A DNA stretch of 64,000 nucleotides. Source: Nostoc sp. 'Peltigera membranacea cyanobiont' N6. Its GTDB lineage: Bacteria > Cyanobacteriota > Cyanobacteriia > Cyanobacteriales > Nostocaceae. Shown here in pieces: positions 36,165 to 43,189 of this stretch; the first letter of the stretch is position 1; each line of letters begins with the position of its first letter. The DNA is taken from assembly GCF_002949735.1 (NCBI RefSeq), contig NZ_CP026682.1:62001-126000 (forward strand), written 5' to 3'. A program made the translations under genes and the position numbers. Under the pieces are notes generated by a model. The model made no database searches. It was not told where the DNA came from and worked only from the letters and a program-made list of their open reading frames with translations.

Positions 36165-37142
36165 TTAAGAAGGCACATCCTCCCAGTAACCAACTTCATC
36201 GTCATAATTTGCTTGCATAGACTGCAATTTGTTGACGAAGTTAGCAAATTCTTCGTTAGTTAGTGACTGCCTTCCTTTTTTACCATAGTTCTCTATGAGA
36301 AACTGTTTGCCCTTTTCCTCACCCCAACCTAAAGCTTCAATCAATCGTTGTGACTCCATCATCAATTGATTGCGATCTAGTGCATGAGACGTATGCTTTG
36401 GTAAGTTATTGTTAGGCAATCCTTTTTTCCACCAATCGCTGATAGAATTATGCACAAGGGCAATTTCTTGAGCTATTGGTTTCTTGCCAATACAATAACT
36501 TTCCCAGTTGAGCGCAGTTGGCTTTTCGTATCCGACACATACACAAGCATTGGAAGTTTGCCCACCTTTCTCACGTTTCTCTGTTTTCAATGTGGGACAA
36601 AATACCCACATCGAATGCCAAAGTAAATTCTTCGGTTGGTGATGTTTATCGTGAAAACTTGCATAAGCTTGTTCGCAGGTTTCACGGAATGCCATTAGTT
36701 GTTGATCAAACGACACTTGGAACACTCCCCAAGCAGTTATTTGTACTGGTGCGATATGAAGAGGTAGATTTTGGGCATCGACGAAAATCACCATATACCG
36801 CCTACCGAATTTGTAGGCGTTCTTGTCCAAACCATCACTGCTACGCCAAACTCCAATCACCTTTCTATCGTTTCCGTATAGCAGAGGCGATCGCCCAATC
36901 ACAAGTATTCGTGGTTGTCTATAAAGAGCGCCAGGAATGCCTATCTTTTCATCGTTTTCGTCCAACTTGTTAGTAAGAACTTTATACTCTTTCCCACCTT
37001 CTAGTTCTTTATTTTCGTACCATCCTGCTAATTGTTGATTTTCGTAAGCAATCCAAATGCCTGCGGGTGAAGGAATACTTTTAGCTGCTGGAGTCTTTTC
37101 GTATGCCTTGTGTTCAGCAGAATCAAAGTCAAAAGCTGTCAT
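36165..37142 (-). CDS. hypothetical protein, DUF5895-like
   Basis: A 325-residue protein. The order of motifs (PAGIWIAYENQQLAGWYENKEL; QPRILVIGRSPLLYG; YMVIFVDAQNLPLHIAPVQITAWGVFQVSF; LWHSMWVFCPTLKTEKREKGGQTS) fits the cyanobacterial plasmid/phage family DUF5895, in which a single-strand-binding-like beta fold has been suspected. I am not certain of the family. The C-terminus (about 255-325) contains a Lys/Glu-rich helical region (LIEALGWGEEKGKQFLIENYGKKGRQSL) reminiscent of small helix-hairpin units. ATG at 37142. Confidence 0.55.
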   Translation of the reverse strand: MTAFDFDSAEHKAYEKTPAAKSIPSPAGIWIAYENQQLAGWYENKELEGGKEYKVLTNKLDENDEKIGIPGALYRQPRILVIGRSPLLYGNDRKVIGVWRSSDGLDKNAYKFGRRYMVIFVDAQNLPLHIAPVQITAWGVFQVSFDQQLMAFRETCEQAYASFHDKHHQPKNLLWHSMWVFCPTLKTEKREKGGQTSNACVCVGYEKPTALNWESYCIGKKPIAQEIALVHNSISDWWKKGLPNNNLPKHTSHALDRNQLMMESQRLIEALGWGEEKGKQFLIENYGKKGRQSLTNEEFANFVNKLQSMQANYDDEVGYWEDVPS

Positions 37143-37226
37143 AGTAGCTGCTTGCCTTTCTTTAATGTTAGTTTTCGCAAAAAATAAGCGAAGCTCTAAT
37201 TCTGAGTGGCACTGATTTTAAAACAG

Positions 37227-37252
37227 TGGTGGAAGAAAATTCTCTTCCACCA
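37227..37252 (-). terminator. terminator-like hairpin
   Basis: TGGTGGAAGA and TCTTCCACCA form a perfect 10-bp stem with a 6-nt loop. It begins 7 nt after the stop of the minus-strand gene ending at 37259 and is followed on that strand by CTGTTTTAAAAT. Confidence 0.65.
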
Positions 37253-37258
37253 TTTCAC

Positions 37259-38056
37259 TTACGCCGCTACCAACTCCCGACGAACTTGCGGCAGTTCAAT
37301 CGGAGCAGTTACCCTGGACAGTGCTTCTACAGCCTCTTTCACACACCAATACCGTACTCCATCACCACAGCGCCAATAGTAAGTCTTGGGGTCGTTTTCC
37401 CATAATTCATCAACGTTTCTGACCTTGAAGACAATTCCCAAGAACTTACCATCTAGATATACGTTGTGAGCAGTCTGGATGTTAGTCTTACCCACATACA
37501 TCAAACGATAGTTGTCCACTGGTTCGCACAAGTCTTCTGCACGAGTCCCGCGATACGAACAATTACCGCACCCATGACCTTCGCAGTCTGGACAGATGGC
37601 AGCAGGCATATTCCACTTCGGCAGGGTGAAGTCCCATTCAGCCGGTGGCGTTAATATTCGAGCCTTGTGGGAAATATAGCAACCAGTGTGACCGATTACT
37701 TTATCAGGATAATATTGGACGCTCAACGATAGCCAGTCACAATCACCTAACAAGCCTATTTTCTCAGCAGCTTGTTTTAATTCCTCATCTTCCTGGTGAT
37801 TGCACTCTAGTGGAGCAGCAAGACTCGCTTTAACGTCTGCAACAGCGCGTTTGAATGATTGTTTGTGGTATCGAGCATAACCGTGGGTCATTTTTACCCA
37901 CACGATATCATCCGAGTTTATCCAGATAGTCACTACATCTTCGGGCTTGCACTCTTTTGAGTAGTCCGACTGATTGACGATGGTTGCAATGATTTGGCGA
38001 TCGCGTGTAGTCAACGGATCTTTTGTTGGCGTAGGGGCTGAAACTTGTGTCATCAT
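37259..38056 (-). CDS. hypothetical protein with DnaJ-like CxxC zinc motif
   Basis: I place the start at ATG 38056 (265 residues), because CAAGAGG lies 8-10 nt upstream. A longer frame from 38137 would translate the leader hairpin. The first half has WINSDDIVWVKMTHGYARYHKQSF and is alpha/beta. The middle holds CPDCEGHGCGNC, a two-pair zinc-ribbon/DnaJ-like motif. The end has YYWRCGDGVRYWCVKEAVEAL. No family recognised. The zinc motif suggests nucleic-acid or protein binding. Confidence 0.6.
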   Translation of the reverse strand: MMTQVSAPTPTKDPLTTRDRQIIATIVNQSDYSKECKPEDVVTIWINSDDIVWVKMTHGYARYHKQSFKRAVADVKASLAAPLECNHQEDEELKQAAEKIGLLGDCDWLSLSVQYYPDKVIGHTGCYISHKARILTPPAEWDFTLPKWNMPAAICPDCEGHGCGNCSYRGTRAEDLCEPVDNYRLMYVGKTNIQTAHNVYLDGKFLGIVFKVRNVDELWENDPKTYYWRCGDGVRYWCVKEAVEALSRVTAPIELPQVRRELVAA

Positions 38057-38079
38057 TAGAAATACCTCTTGTTTGGGGT

Positions 38080-38122
38080 AAAAAGGCGATCGCAAGTTTT
38101 CCAGACCCAGCGATCGCCTTTT
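38080..38122 (-). promoter_or_regulatory. leader attenuator candidate: HIP1 stem-loop with U-tract
   Basis: In the sense of the gene starting at 38056, AAAAGGCGATCGC is followed after 16 nt by GCGATCGCCTTTTT. This perfect 13-bp stem, ending in a U-tract about 14 nt before the ribosome-binding site, has the form of an intrinsic terminator in a 5' leader. A related, degenerate version precedes the gene starting at 3157. Confidence 0.55.
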
Positions 38123-38555
38123 GTTTTGCGTGAACAACGTTGTGGTTTACCGCAACGCTCTCAAAAAGATTTGGCGTAGCCTCATATTTCTGATTTTCAG
38201 TTATTTTCTAGCAAGAATTCACAGCACAAGGCTCTAGAGAAGGTATTGAGAGGCTGCGCTAATTCCAGTATGAGTGGATTTATTGAGTGATCTTGAGTAT
38301 CTCCCCCAGCCGACTTTACCTGGCGTACCTTGTGCTATACGACGGGGGGTTCTTGTTTCTCAAATCTATGTTTTGTGTTGATCAAATCTGGGTTTGTAGT
38401 GAGCGATTCTATATTTAGCTGGGAGGCAACCGCTCGTTTCCTCTCATACTTAATAATATAACCTTAGAGATTGGACTTGTCAAGTATGACATAACAAGTT
38501 AAGATAAAAACGTGAGAAATATATCCCAGCAAAAGATACTTAAGGAGTAGGACTT
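38123..38555. other. divergent intergenic region with XRE operator candidate
   Basis: About 430 bp between the minus-strand zinc-motif gene and the plus-strand XRE gene. An inverted repeat ACTTGT-N13-ACAAGT (38475-38499) lies about 57 bp before the XRE start, where an autoregulatory operator would be expected. The rest shows no gene. Confidence 0.4.
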
Positions 38556-38789
38556 GTGGGATTAACATTAATGCGTGTGACGTTTAGTAAGGAGTTTCCT
38601 GGATTAGGGGAAAAAATAAAAGAACTTAGAAAAGCTTCGTCTAAATCTGTAACTGAGTTAGCCGCAGAAGCCGGAATTAGTGCAAACCATTGGAGCCGAA
38701 TTGAACGCGAAAAGGTTCAGGATCTGCCCATAGAAACATTACGAGGTATAGAGAAAGCACTAGGAACAGAATTAGGGGTTCAAGTATAA
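38556..38789 (+). CDS. XRE-family transcriptional regulator
   Basis: A 77-residue protein from GTG 38556, chosen because AAGGAG lies 8 nt upstream. Nearly the whole chain is an HTH_XRE domain: LGEKIKELRKASSKSVTELAAEAGISANHWSRIEREKVQDLPIETLRGIEKALGTEL, with the recognition helix around SANHWSRIE. It is likely a repressor of itself or of the downstream Bro-N and plasmid genes. Confidence 0.88.
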   Translation: MGLTLMRVTFSKEFPGLGEKIKELRKASSKSVTELAAEAGISANHWSRIEREKVQDLPIETLRGIEKALGTELGVQV

Positions 38790-38882
38790 GTGTATTTTCC
38801 TAAAACAGTAAATAATTAAAAGCGATCGCCTCCCGCCAAGAAGAACGATCGCCTCAACTACGCCACCACAAGAGGAATAGTT

Positions 38883-39710
38883 ATGTCTAACCTATCAGTT
38901 TTTGCATTTGAAGAGAAAGAAGTTCGTTTTGTCGGTACAGCAGAAAAGCCACAATGGGTAGCATCTGATGTCTGTAATTGCTTAGAAATCAGAGTATCTG
39001 GTGTCAGTGAAGCTATTGCATCTCTGGAAGATGATGAAAAGGGTAACGCTAATGTCGTTACCCTTGGTGGAGAACAAGAAATGCTTACTGTTACCGAACC
39101 TGGGCTATACCGCCTCATTTTTAAGTCCCGTAAACCAGTTGCAAAACGTTTCCAGCGCTGGGTATTTCACGAAGTCCTTCCAGCTATTCGTAAAACAGGT
39201 AGTTATTCACTTCACCCATCCCAACCTCCCACACTTGCCCTTCCCCCAGTCGAACAGCGCTTAAAAACTTTGGTAGAAGCAATGAAGACCCTGGCTGAGA
39301 TAACAGGTGGCAGACTCAACCCCTACATGGAGCAACAGATAAATGATTACGCCGCCAACCTCTTAGCTGACCACAACAGACAGTCTCTAATCGGCACAGA
39401 AGAGAAGTGGTTAGGTGTGGTCAATTTTGCAGAAAGCGAACTGGGTAAGAAAGTCCCACTTAAAGGCTCCCACTATCGCGGACACTTGGGCACGTGGGTG
39501 AGAACATTCTACCCACAATTGGGCGATCGCCAAGAAACACGATTGGTCAATGGTGTACAACAGCCCATCTACGTCTACGCTTGTCACGATCCGGTTGTTG
39601 CGGCTGGGTTGACCAAAGCTATAGAAGAATTTTTCGCTCATCCCAGTCCTGGAGCAGCGTTAAGGCAGGCGGGGGCTTTCGCTAGTAAGAAAGCTGTAGT
39701 TACTGCTTGA
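38883..39710 (+). CDS. Bro-N domain protein (phage antirepressor type)
   Basis: A 275-residue protein. Residues about 5-105 are a BRO N-terminal domain: VFAFEEKEVRFVGTAEKPQWVASDVCNCLEI, LGGEQEMLTVTEPGLYRLIFKSRKPVAKRFQRWVFHEVLPAIRKTGSY. These end in the classic FHEVLPAIRKTG. The C-terminal part (about 130-275) differs from known antirepressor C-domains (RLKTLVEAMKTLAEITGGRLNP; LGTWVRTFYPQLGDRQETRLVNGVQQPIYVY) and may be a second DNA-binding module. Bro-N proteins bind DNA and occur on phages and plasmids. Preceded by the XRE gene on the same strand. Confidence 0.85.
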   Translation: MSNLSVFAFEEKEVRFVGTAEKPQWVASDVCNCLEIRVSGVSEAIASLEDDEKGNANVVTLGGEQEMLTVTEPGLYRLIFKSRKPVAKRFQRWVFHEVLPAIRKTGSYSLHPSQPPTLALPPVEQRLKTLVEAMKTLAEITGGRLNPYMEQQINDYAANLLADHNRQSLIGTEEKWLGVVNFAESELGKKVPLKGSHYRGHLGTWVRTFYPQLGDRQETRLVNGVQQPIYVYACHDPVVAAGLTKAIEEFFAHPSPGAALRQAGAFASKKAVVTA

Positions 39711-39812
39711 TGGTCATTAGTCATCGGTCATCGGTCAAGCAGAGCGATCGCCGAGTCATCAAGAATTAAAACTTTTACAACAAAGGTAAATTCTACCTTG
39801 GGGGGAAAGGAT

Positions 39813-40262
39813 ATGGAACTTGGAATTTTTCAAAAAGATGCACTCATTGAAAAACTAGCTAAGAAATTCTACGCAATTCAAGGTTATGTAGTCCGCGAAA
39901 GCTACCGGATGCAATCAGCTACGCATCCAGCAGAAAGAGCGTGTGTGGCTATGGCTTTAACTGCAATCGAAGAAGTTGAATTTGAACTTGCTAACGATGA
40001 CGATACAGAAATTATCAAATGGCAGCGAGGGCAATCTCTGAGTGAAGAATGTCAATACTACTTTTGCAAATATGAGAAATTTACTTTAACACTATTGACT
40101 TCGCCACATACAAATATGACTCGTGTAGAAGTTTATTTAGAGAATACAAGGCTTTACGTTTCTGAAAAAGCAATCAGCCCTCAAGAAGCAACAGAAGAAT
40201 TACAGGATTTTATCACCACACTTGCTGCACAATTACAAACTTTGAACCGAATTGAGTTTTAG
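39813..40262 (+). CDS. hypothetical protein
   Basis: A 149-residue protein taken from ATG 39813; an in-frame TTG at 39798 is possible. Mostly helical at the start (IEKLAKKFYAIQGYVVRESYRMQSATHPAERACVAMALTAIEEVEFELAND), then beta-rich. No family recognised. It begins a run of closely spaced plus-strand genes leading to the MT-A70 methyltransferase. Confidence 0.55.
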   Translation: MELGIFQKDALIEKLAKKFYAIQGYVVRESYRMQSATHPAERACVAMALTAIEEVEFELANDDDTEIIKWQRGQSLSEECQYYFCKYEKFTLTLLTSPHTNMTRVEVYLENTRLYVSEKAISPQEATEELQDFITTLAAQLQTLNRIEF

Positions 40263-40270
40263 GAGTATTT

Positions 40271-40474
40271 ATGAAAGTCGTAGTTCAAGTAGTAGAAAAA
40301 ATCATTAGTGAAGCCCACATTCACATTCCTGATGGACTCACAGAAGATGCAATCAAACACCACATCGTTGGACTTTATAACAGTGGCGAAATAACTTCTG
40401 ATTTAAATATATTTCAGGTTGATTTTGAATCTATCAGCGCAACGATTGTTCAACAACCGCAGGAGGCAGTATGA
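40271..40474 (+). CDS. small hypothetical protein coupled to the MT-A70 gene
   Basis: A 67-residue protein (VVVQVVEKIISEAHIHIPDGLTEDAIKHHIVGLYNSGEI). AGGAG lies 6 nt before the ATG. Its stop overlaps the methyltransferase start by 4 bp (ATGA), so the two are coupled. Function unknown. Confidence 0.6.
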   Translation: MKVVVQVVEKIISEAHIHIPDGLTEDAIKHHIVGLYNSGEITSDLNIFQVDFESISATIVQQPQEAV

Positions 40475-41076
40475 GACTCACAACTCTACAAGGACATTAC
40501 CAGTGCATTGTTATAGATCCTCCCTGGTTCTACAGACTTCGTTCTAAAGACAAAACTCACCGCAACCGCATCCCCTATCAACCAATGCAGACTGAGGAAA
40601 TTCTGGCTCTGCCCATTCCCGAATTATGCGGGAGCAACGGCTGTATCCTCTGGCTCTGGTTTACGAACAATCACATGGTCGAAGCGGCTCAATGCTTGCA
40701 AACATGGGGATTTGAACTCAAGACTATTTTGACTTGGGAAAAAGTCACCAAAGATGGCACTAAAACACATCTAGGTGTCGGTCATTGGTTGCGGAATTCG
40801 ACTGAACACTGTGCTTTGGCTGTTCGTGGCAATGTCAAAGCTTTCTCTGGACGAACACTCACAAACGAGTCCACCATCCTGCACTCACCCAGGCGTGAGC
40901 ATTCCCGTAAGCCTGAAAATTTCTACCAACTCGTAGACAAACTGTGTCCAGACATAACAAAGCTGGAGATGTTCGCACGCGAGTCTAGAGTTGGCTGGGA
41001 TTGTTGGGGTGATCAGGCGGATCTGTTTGATCAGCTTAATGCAGAAATTGATAACGATACTTCATTGAGTGCTTAA
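40471..41076 (+). CDS. MT-A70 family adenine-N6 methyltransferase
   Basis: A 201-residue protein. The catalytic motif IV is DPPW (YQCIVIDPPWFYRLRS, about residue 14). It is followed by YQPMQTEEILALPIPELCGSNGCILWLWFTNNHMVEA and the C-terminal LEMFARESRVGWDCWGDQ, the usual MT-A70 ending that contains the SAM-binding motif. The phage and plasmid members of this family methylate DNA adenine. No restriction partner is adjacent, so it is probably an orphan methylase used for protection or regulation. Confidence 0.92.
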   Translation: MRLTTLQGHYQCIVIDPPWFYRLRSKDKTHRNRIPYQPMQTEEILALPIPELCGSNGCILWLWFTNNHMVEAAQCLQTWGFELKTILTWEKVTKDGTKTHLGVGHWLRNSTEHCALAVRGNVKAFSGRTLTNESTILHSPRREHSRKPENFYQLVDKLCPDITKLEMFARESRVGWDCWGDQADLFDQLNAEIDNDTSLSA

Positions 41077-41136
41077 TTAACGCTAATTTCGGCACTCAAA
41101 ACTTGCTGAACCTTGAAAATCAAATATCAAACAATT

Positions 41137-42093
41137 CTAATTTTCTGACGGTGTGTCATCTGCTGTCTGATAAATAGAACGCAATTCATTCACAGTATCT
41201 GCTGTTTCTATTGCTGCCAAGATTGATTCCAGCAATCTGAAATCTTCAAGAAGCTCAATTTCAGGTAATAAGTTTTGTCCAGGTGTTCCAAATTTGAGTT
41301 TTAATCCCAAAGCTATGCCTTTTAATAAAGATTCTATTCGAGCAATTCTCTCAAAACTAGTAACGTACTGCATACACAGTTGTGCCTCCAATTGTTCGAC
41401 TTCTCTTTTAAACTCTAGTTCTAAATCCAATGGTAACGTTAGCATCCAATCAATAAAAGCCAAAAGGTTAACAACAGCCTCGCGTTCAAACCCTTGCTCA
41501 TACAACCGACGCACTAAATTCAGTTTTGATTGTTTCCTTTGCGACCTATTACTGCGGGTTTGCACTGCTGCCAAATGAGCCATTACCACTGTAGCAAAGG
41601 GGTTACGACTGGCTTCTAGCTCCGACAACCTTTGTTTATAGTCTAGCAGCTTGATTACAGGAAACTGAAAATCAACCGTACAACCAAACAAATCGTACCC
41701 AAACTGCGATGGTCGCCAGTTGATGTTGTCATCCCCCAGTATCGCGCATGATGCAACAGAGCGATCGTAACGGTCAAAAATTCGATAGTTGTAGACAAAC
41801 ATCCGTTTAGGAAAATCGGTTTCCTCTTGACTTTGGATTTCTATATGAATCAACAGCCAAGATTCTTCGCCCCCAATGCGATAGATTTTCACCAATTTAT
41901 CAATTAGTCGTTTTCCTAATTCAGCATCACGAACTACTTGCTGTAACTCTTGGTCTAGAAACTCGAAACCCCTACTCCAATCAATTTGAGCATGGGCTTG
42001 AGGAAAAAAGAATTGCATGAAGTCTTCAAAATACAACTGCAACATCTGCTTCCACGGGGAATCATATTCCGTTTGAGGTGTTTTATTAGTCAT
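41137..42093 (-). CDS. Rpn-family putative nuclease/transposase
   Basis: A 318-residue protein from ATG 42093. The PD-(D/E)XK-like N-terminal part shows YDSPWKQMLQLYFEDFMQFFFPQAHAQIDWSRGFEFLDQEL and then DKLVKIYRIGGEESWLLIHIEIQSQEE (E-I-Q core), as in the Rpn/RpnC (transposase_31-like) proteins that are numerous in cyanobacteria. The C-terminal part is helical (LEDFRLLESILAAIETADTVNELRSIY), with the segment typical of the DUF4351/Rpn tail. Related E. coli Rpn proteins promote RecA-independent recombination. It lies opposite the neighbouring plus-strand genes. Confidence 0.85.
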   Translation of the reverse strand: MTNKTPQTEYDSPWKQMLQLYFEDFMQFFFPQAHAQIDWSRGFEFLDQELQQVVRDAELGKRLIDKLVKIYRIGGEESWLLIHIEIQSQEETDFPKRMFVYNYRIFDRYDRSVASCAILGDDNINWRPSQFGYDLFGCTVDFQFPVIKLLDYKQRLSELEASRNPFATVVMAHLAAVQTRSNRSQRKQSKLNLVRRLYEQGFEREAVVNLLAFIDWMLTLPLDLELEFKREVEQLEAQLCMQYVTSFERIARIESLLKGIALGLKLKFGTPGQNLLPEIELLEDFRLLESILAAIETADTVNELRSIYQTADDTPSEN

Positions 42094-42134
42094 ACTCAAC
42101 TGTTCAATTTCAAGTTAATGAGAGAAAAGTAATC

Positions 42135-42941
42135 ATGCCAACAAATATAGAATGGGCAGACTTAACAGATAATATCATCCGTGCCAAGGGAGGCGGTTGG
42201 TGGTGTCAAAAAATCTCAGAGGGGTGTAAAAATTGCTATAGCGAAAAGCTGAATCAAAATTCTTTCTTTGGTGGGAATAAGCAACCCTACTCTGGGCAAC
42301 CACCAGAGCTAGTGTTAGATACAGAAGCTATTCGGAAATGGGGGTTCCAAAGGAAACCTAAGAAGCATTTCGTTTCTTCAATGACTGATGTTTTTGGTGA
42401 ATGGATTCCACGTTCTTGGCAACATGAAATGTTAGATGGAATGTTCGTAGCGCCAAAGCAGATATTCCAAATCCTCACTAAGCGCCCAGAAGTTATGTTG
42501 TCATCTATAAATGAATGGCTCTCTAATCATGGGCTAGAGGAATTACCTTCTAATATTTGGGTTGGAACTTCTATAGAAAACCGTCGCACTCTTGAAGAAC
42601 GTAGTCAATTCCTTGCCCAAATTCCAGCTAGTGTTAGGTTTTGGTCAGTTGAGCCATTACTAAAACATTTGAGCGATATTAGCCAATATTTGAATGATGT
42701 CCAGTGGCTTATTATCGGTGGTGAATCAGGGCCAGACTCTAGACCATGCCATATCGAATGGGTCGAGTCTCTCGTCAAACAGTGCAACGAGTCAAAAACG
42801 CCTGTGTTTGTCAAGCAATTGGGGTCAAATGTTTATTTGAATCAGCAACCTTTTAAAACGAAACACGCCAAAGGCGGCGAACTTGCTGAATTTCCTCAAC
42901 AGATACAAATTCGGGAATTTCCCAACTTCACTTGTGATTAG
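42135..42941 (+). CDS. DUF5131 / phage Gp37-Gp68 family protein
   Basis: A 268-residue protein. Recognisable features: TNIEWADLTDNIIRAKGGGWWCQKISEGCKNCYSEKLNQ (Cys cluster C-x7-C-x2-C), FVSSMTDVFGEWIP, QIFQILTKRPEVM, NIWVGTSIENRRTLEER, VRFWSVEPLL, LIIGGESGPDSRPCHIEWV and VFVKQLG. This is the complete DUF5131 (Gp37/Gp68) signature, a radical-SAM-like fold carried by many phages and plasmids and of unknown reaction. A terminator hairpin follows. Confidence 0.9.
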   Translation: MPTNIEWADLTDNIIRAKGGGWWCQKISEGCKNCYSEKLNQNSFFGGNKQPYSGQPPELVLDTEAIRKWGFQRKPKKHFVSSMTDVFGEWIPRSWQHEMLDGMFVAPKQIFQILTKRPEVMLSSINEWLSNHGLEELPSNIWVGTSIENRRTLEERSQFLAQIPASVRFWSVEPLLKHLSDISQYLNDVQWLIIGGESGPDSRPCHIEWVESLVKQCNESKTPVFVKQLGSNVYLNQQPFKTKHAKGGELAEFPQQIQIREFPNFTCD

Positions 42942-42948
42942 AAACAAA

Positions 42949-42989
42949 TCCCTCGATTGTTAAGAGACTTTCGAGGGAAGGCAATTTTT
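42949..42989 (+). terminator. intrinsic terminator after the DUF5131 gene
   Basis: TCCCTCGA (42949-42956) and TCGAGGGA (42971-42978) form an 8-bp stem followed by AGGCAATTTTTA, 8 nt after the stop of the gene at 42941. Confidence 0.65.
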
Positions 42990-42999
42990 ATCAAACAGA

Positions 43000-43171
43000 A
43001 TTCAGGAGTCAGGAGTCAGAATTCAGCAATGAATTCTGTACGACTGGTGGATGATTTAGCGGGTTTAATACCCGCGCTAAATCAACGATTTAGCGGTCAA
43101 CTTTCGTAGTGGCGGGTCTGAATCCCCCACTAATTGATTCTGACTCCTGAATTCTGACTTCTGAATTCTTC
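43000..43171. repeat. MITE-like element with heptamer-type inverted termini
   Basis: The ends are long imperfect inverted repeats built from GAATTCAGGAGTCAGAA-type units (43000-43030 and 43137-43171). Inside are a GATTTAGCGGGT/ACCCGCGCTAAATC hairpin and a GTCTGAATCCCCCAC segment. It has no coding capacity and lies directly before the initiator-like gene. Elements built this way are frequent in Nostoc-group intergenic DNA. Confidence 0.6.
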
Positions 43172-43189
43172 TTCAATAGGTATATCATT

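Noticed and set aside
36011..36247. 78-codon minus-strand frame with a hydrophobic stretch
   Set aside because: It overlaps the 325-aa gene by 83 bp in another frame and reads through the 36084-36119 terminator hairpin; no ribosome-binding site.
37259..38137. Longer start (38137) for the zinc-motif protein
   Set aside because: It would place the HIP1 attenuator-like hairpin inside the gene, whereas ATG 38056 has CAAGAGG at proper distance.
38210..38420. tRNA or structured RNA in the region before the XRE gene
   Set aside because: No cloverleaf, no CCA or T-loop-like GTTCGA, and no clear covarying stem could be found by eye.
43000..43171. CRISPR array
   Set aside because: The repeats are inverted, short and not regularly spaced; they form a MITE-like unit. 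No CRISPR array or cas gene was seen anywhere in the window.
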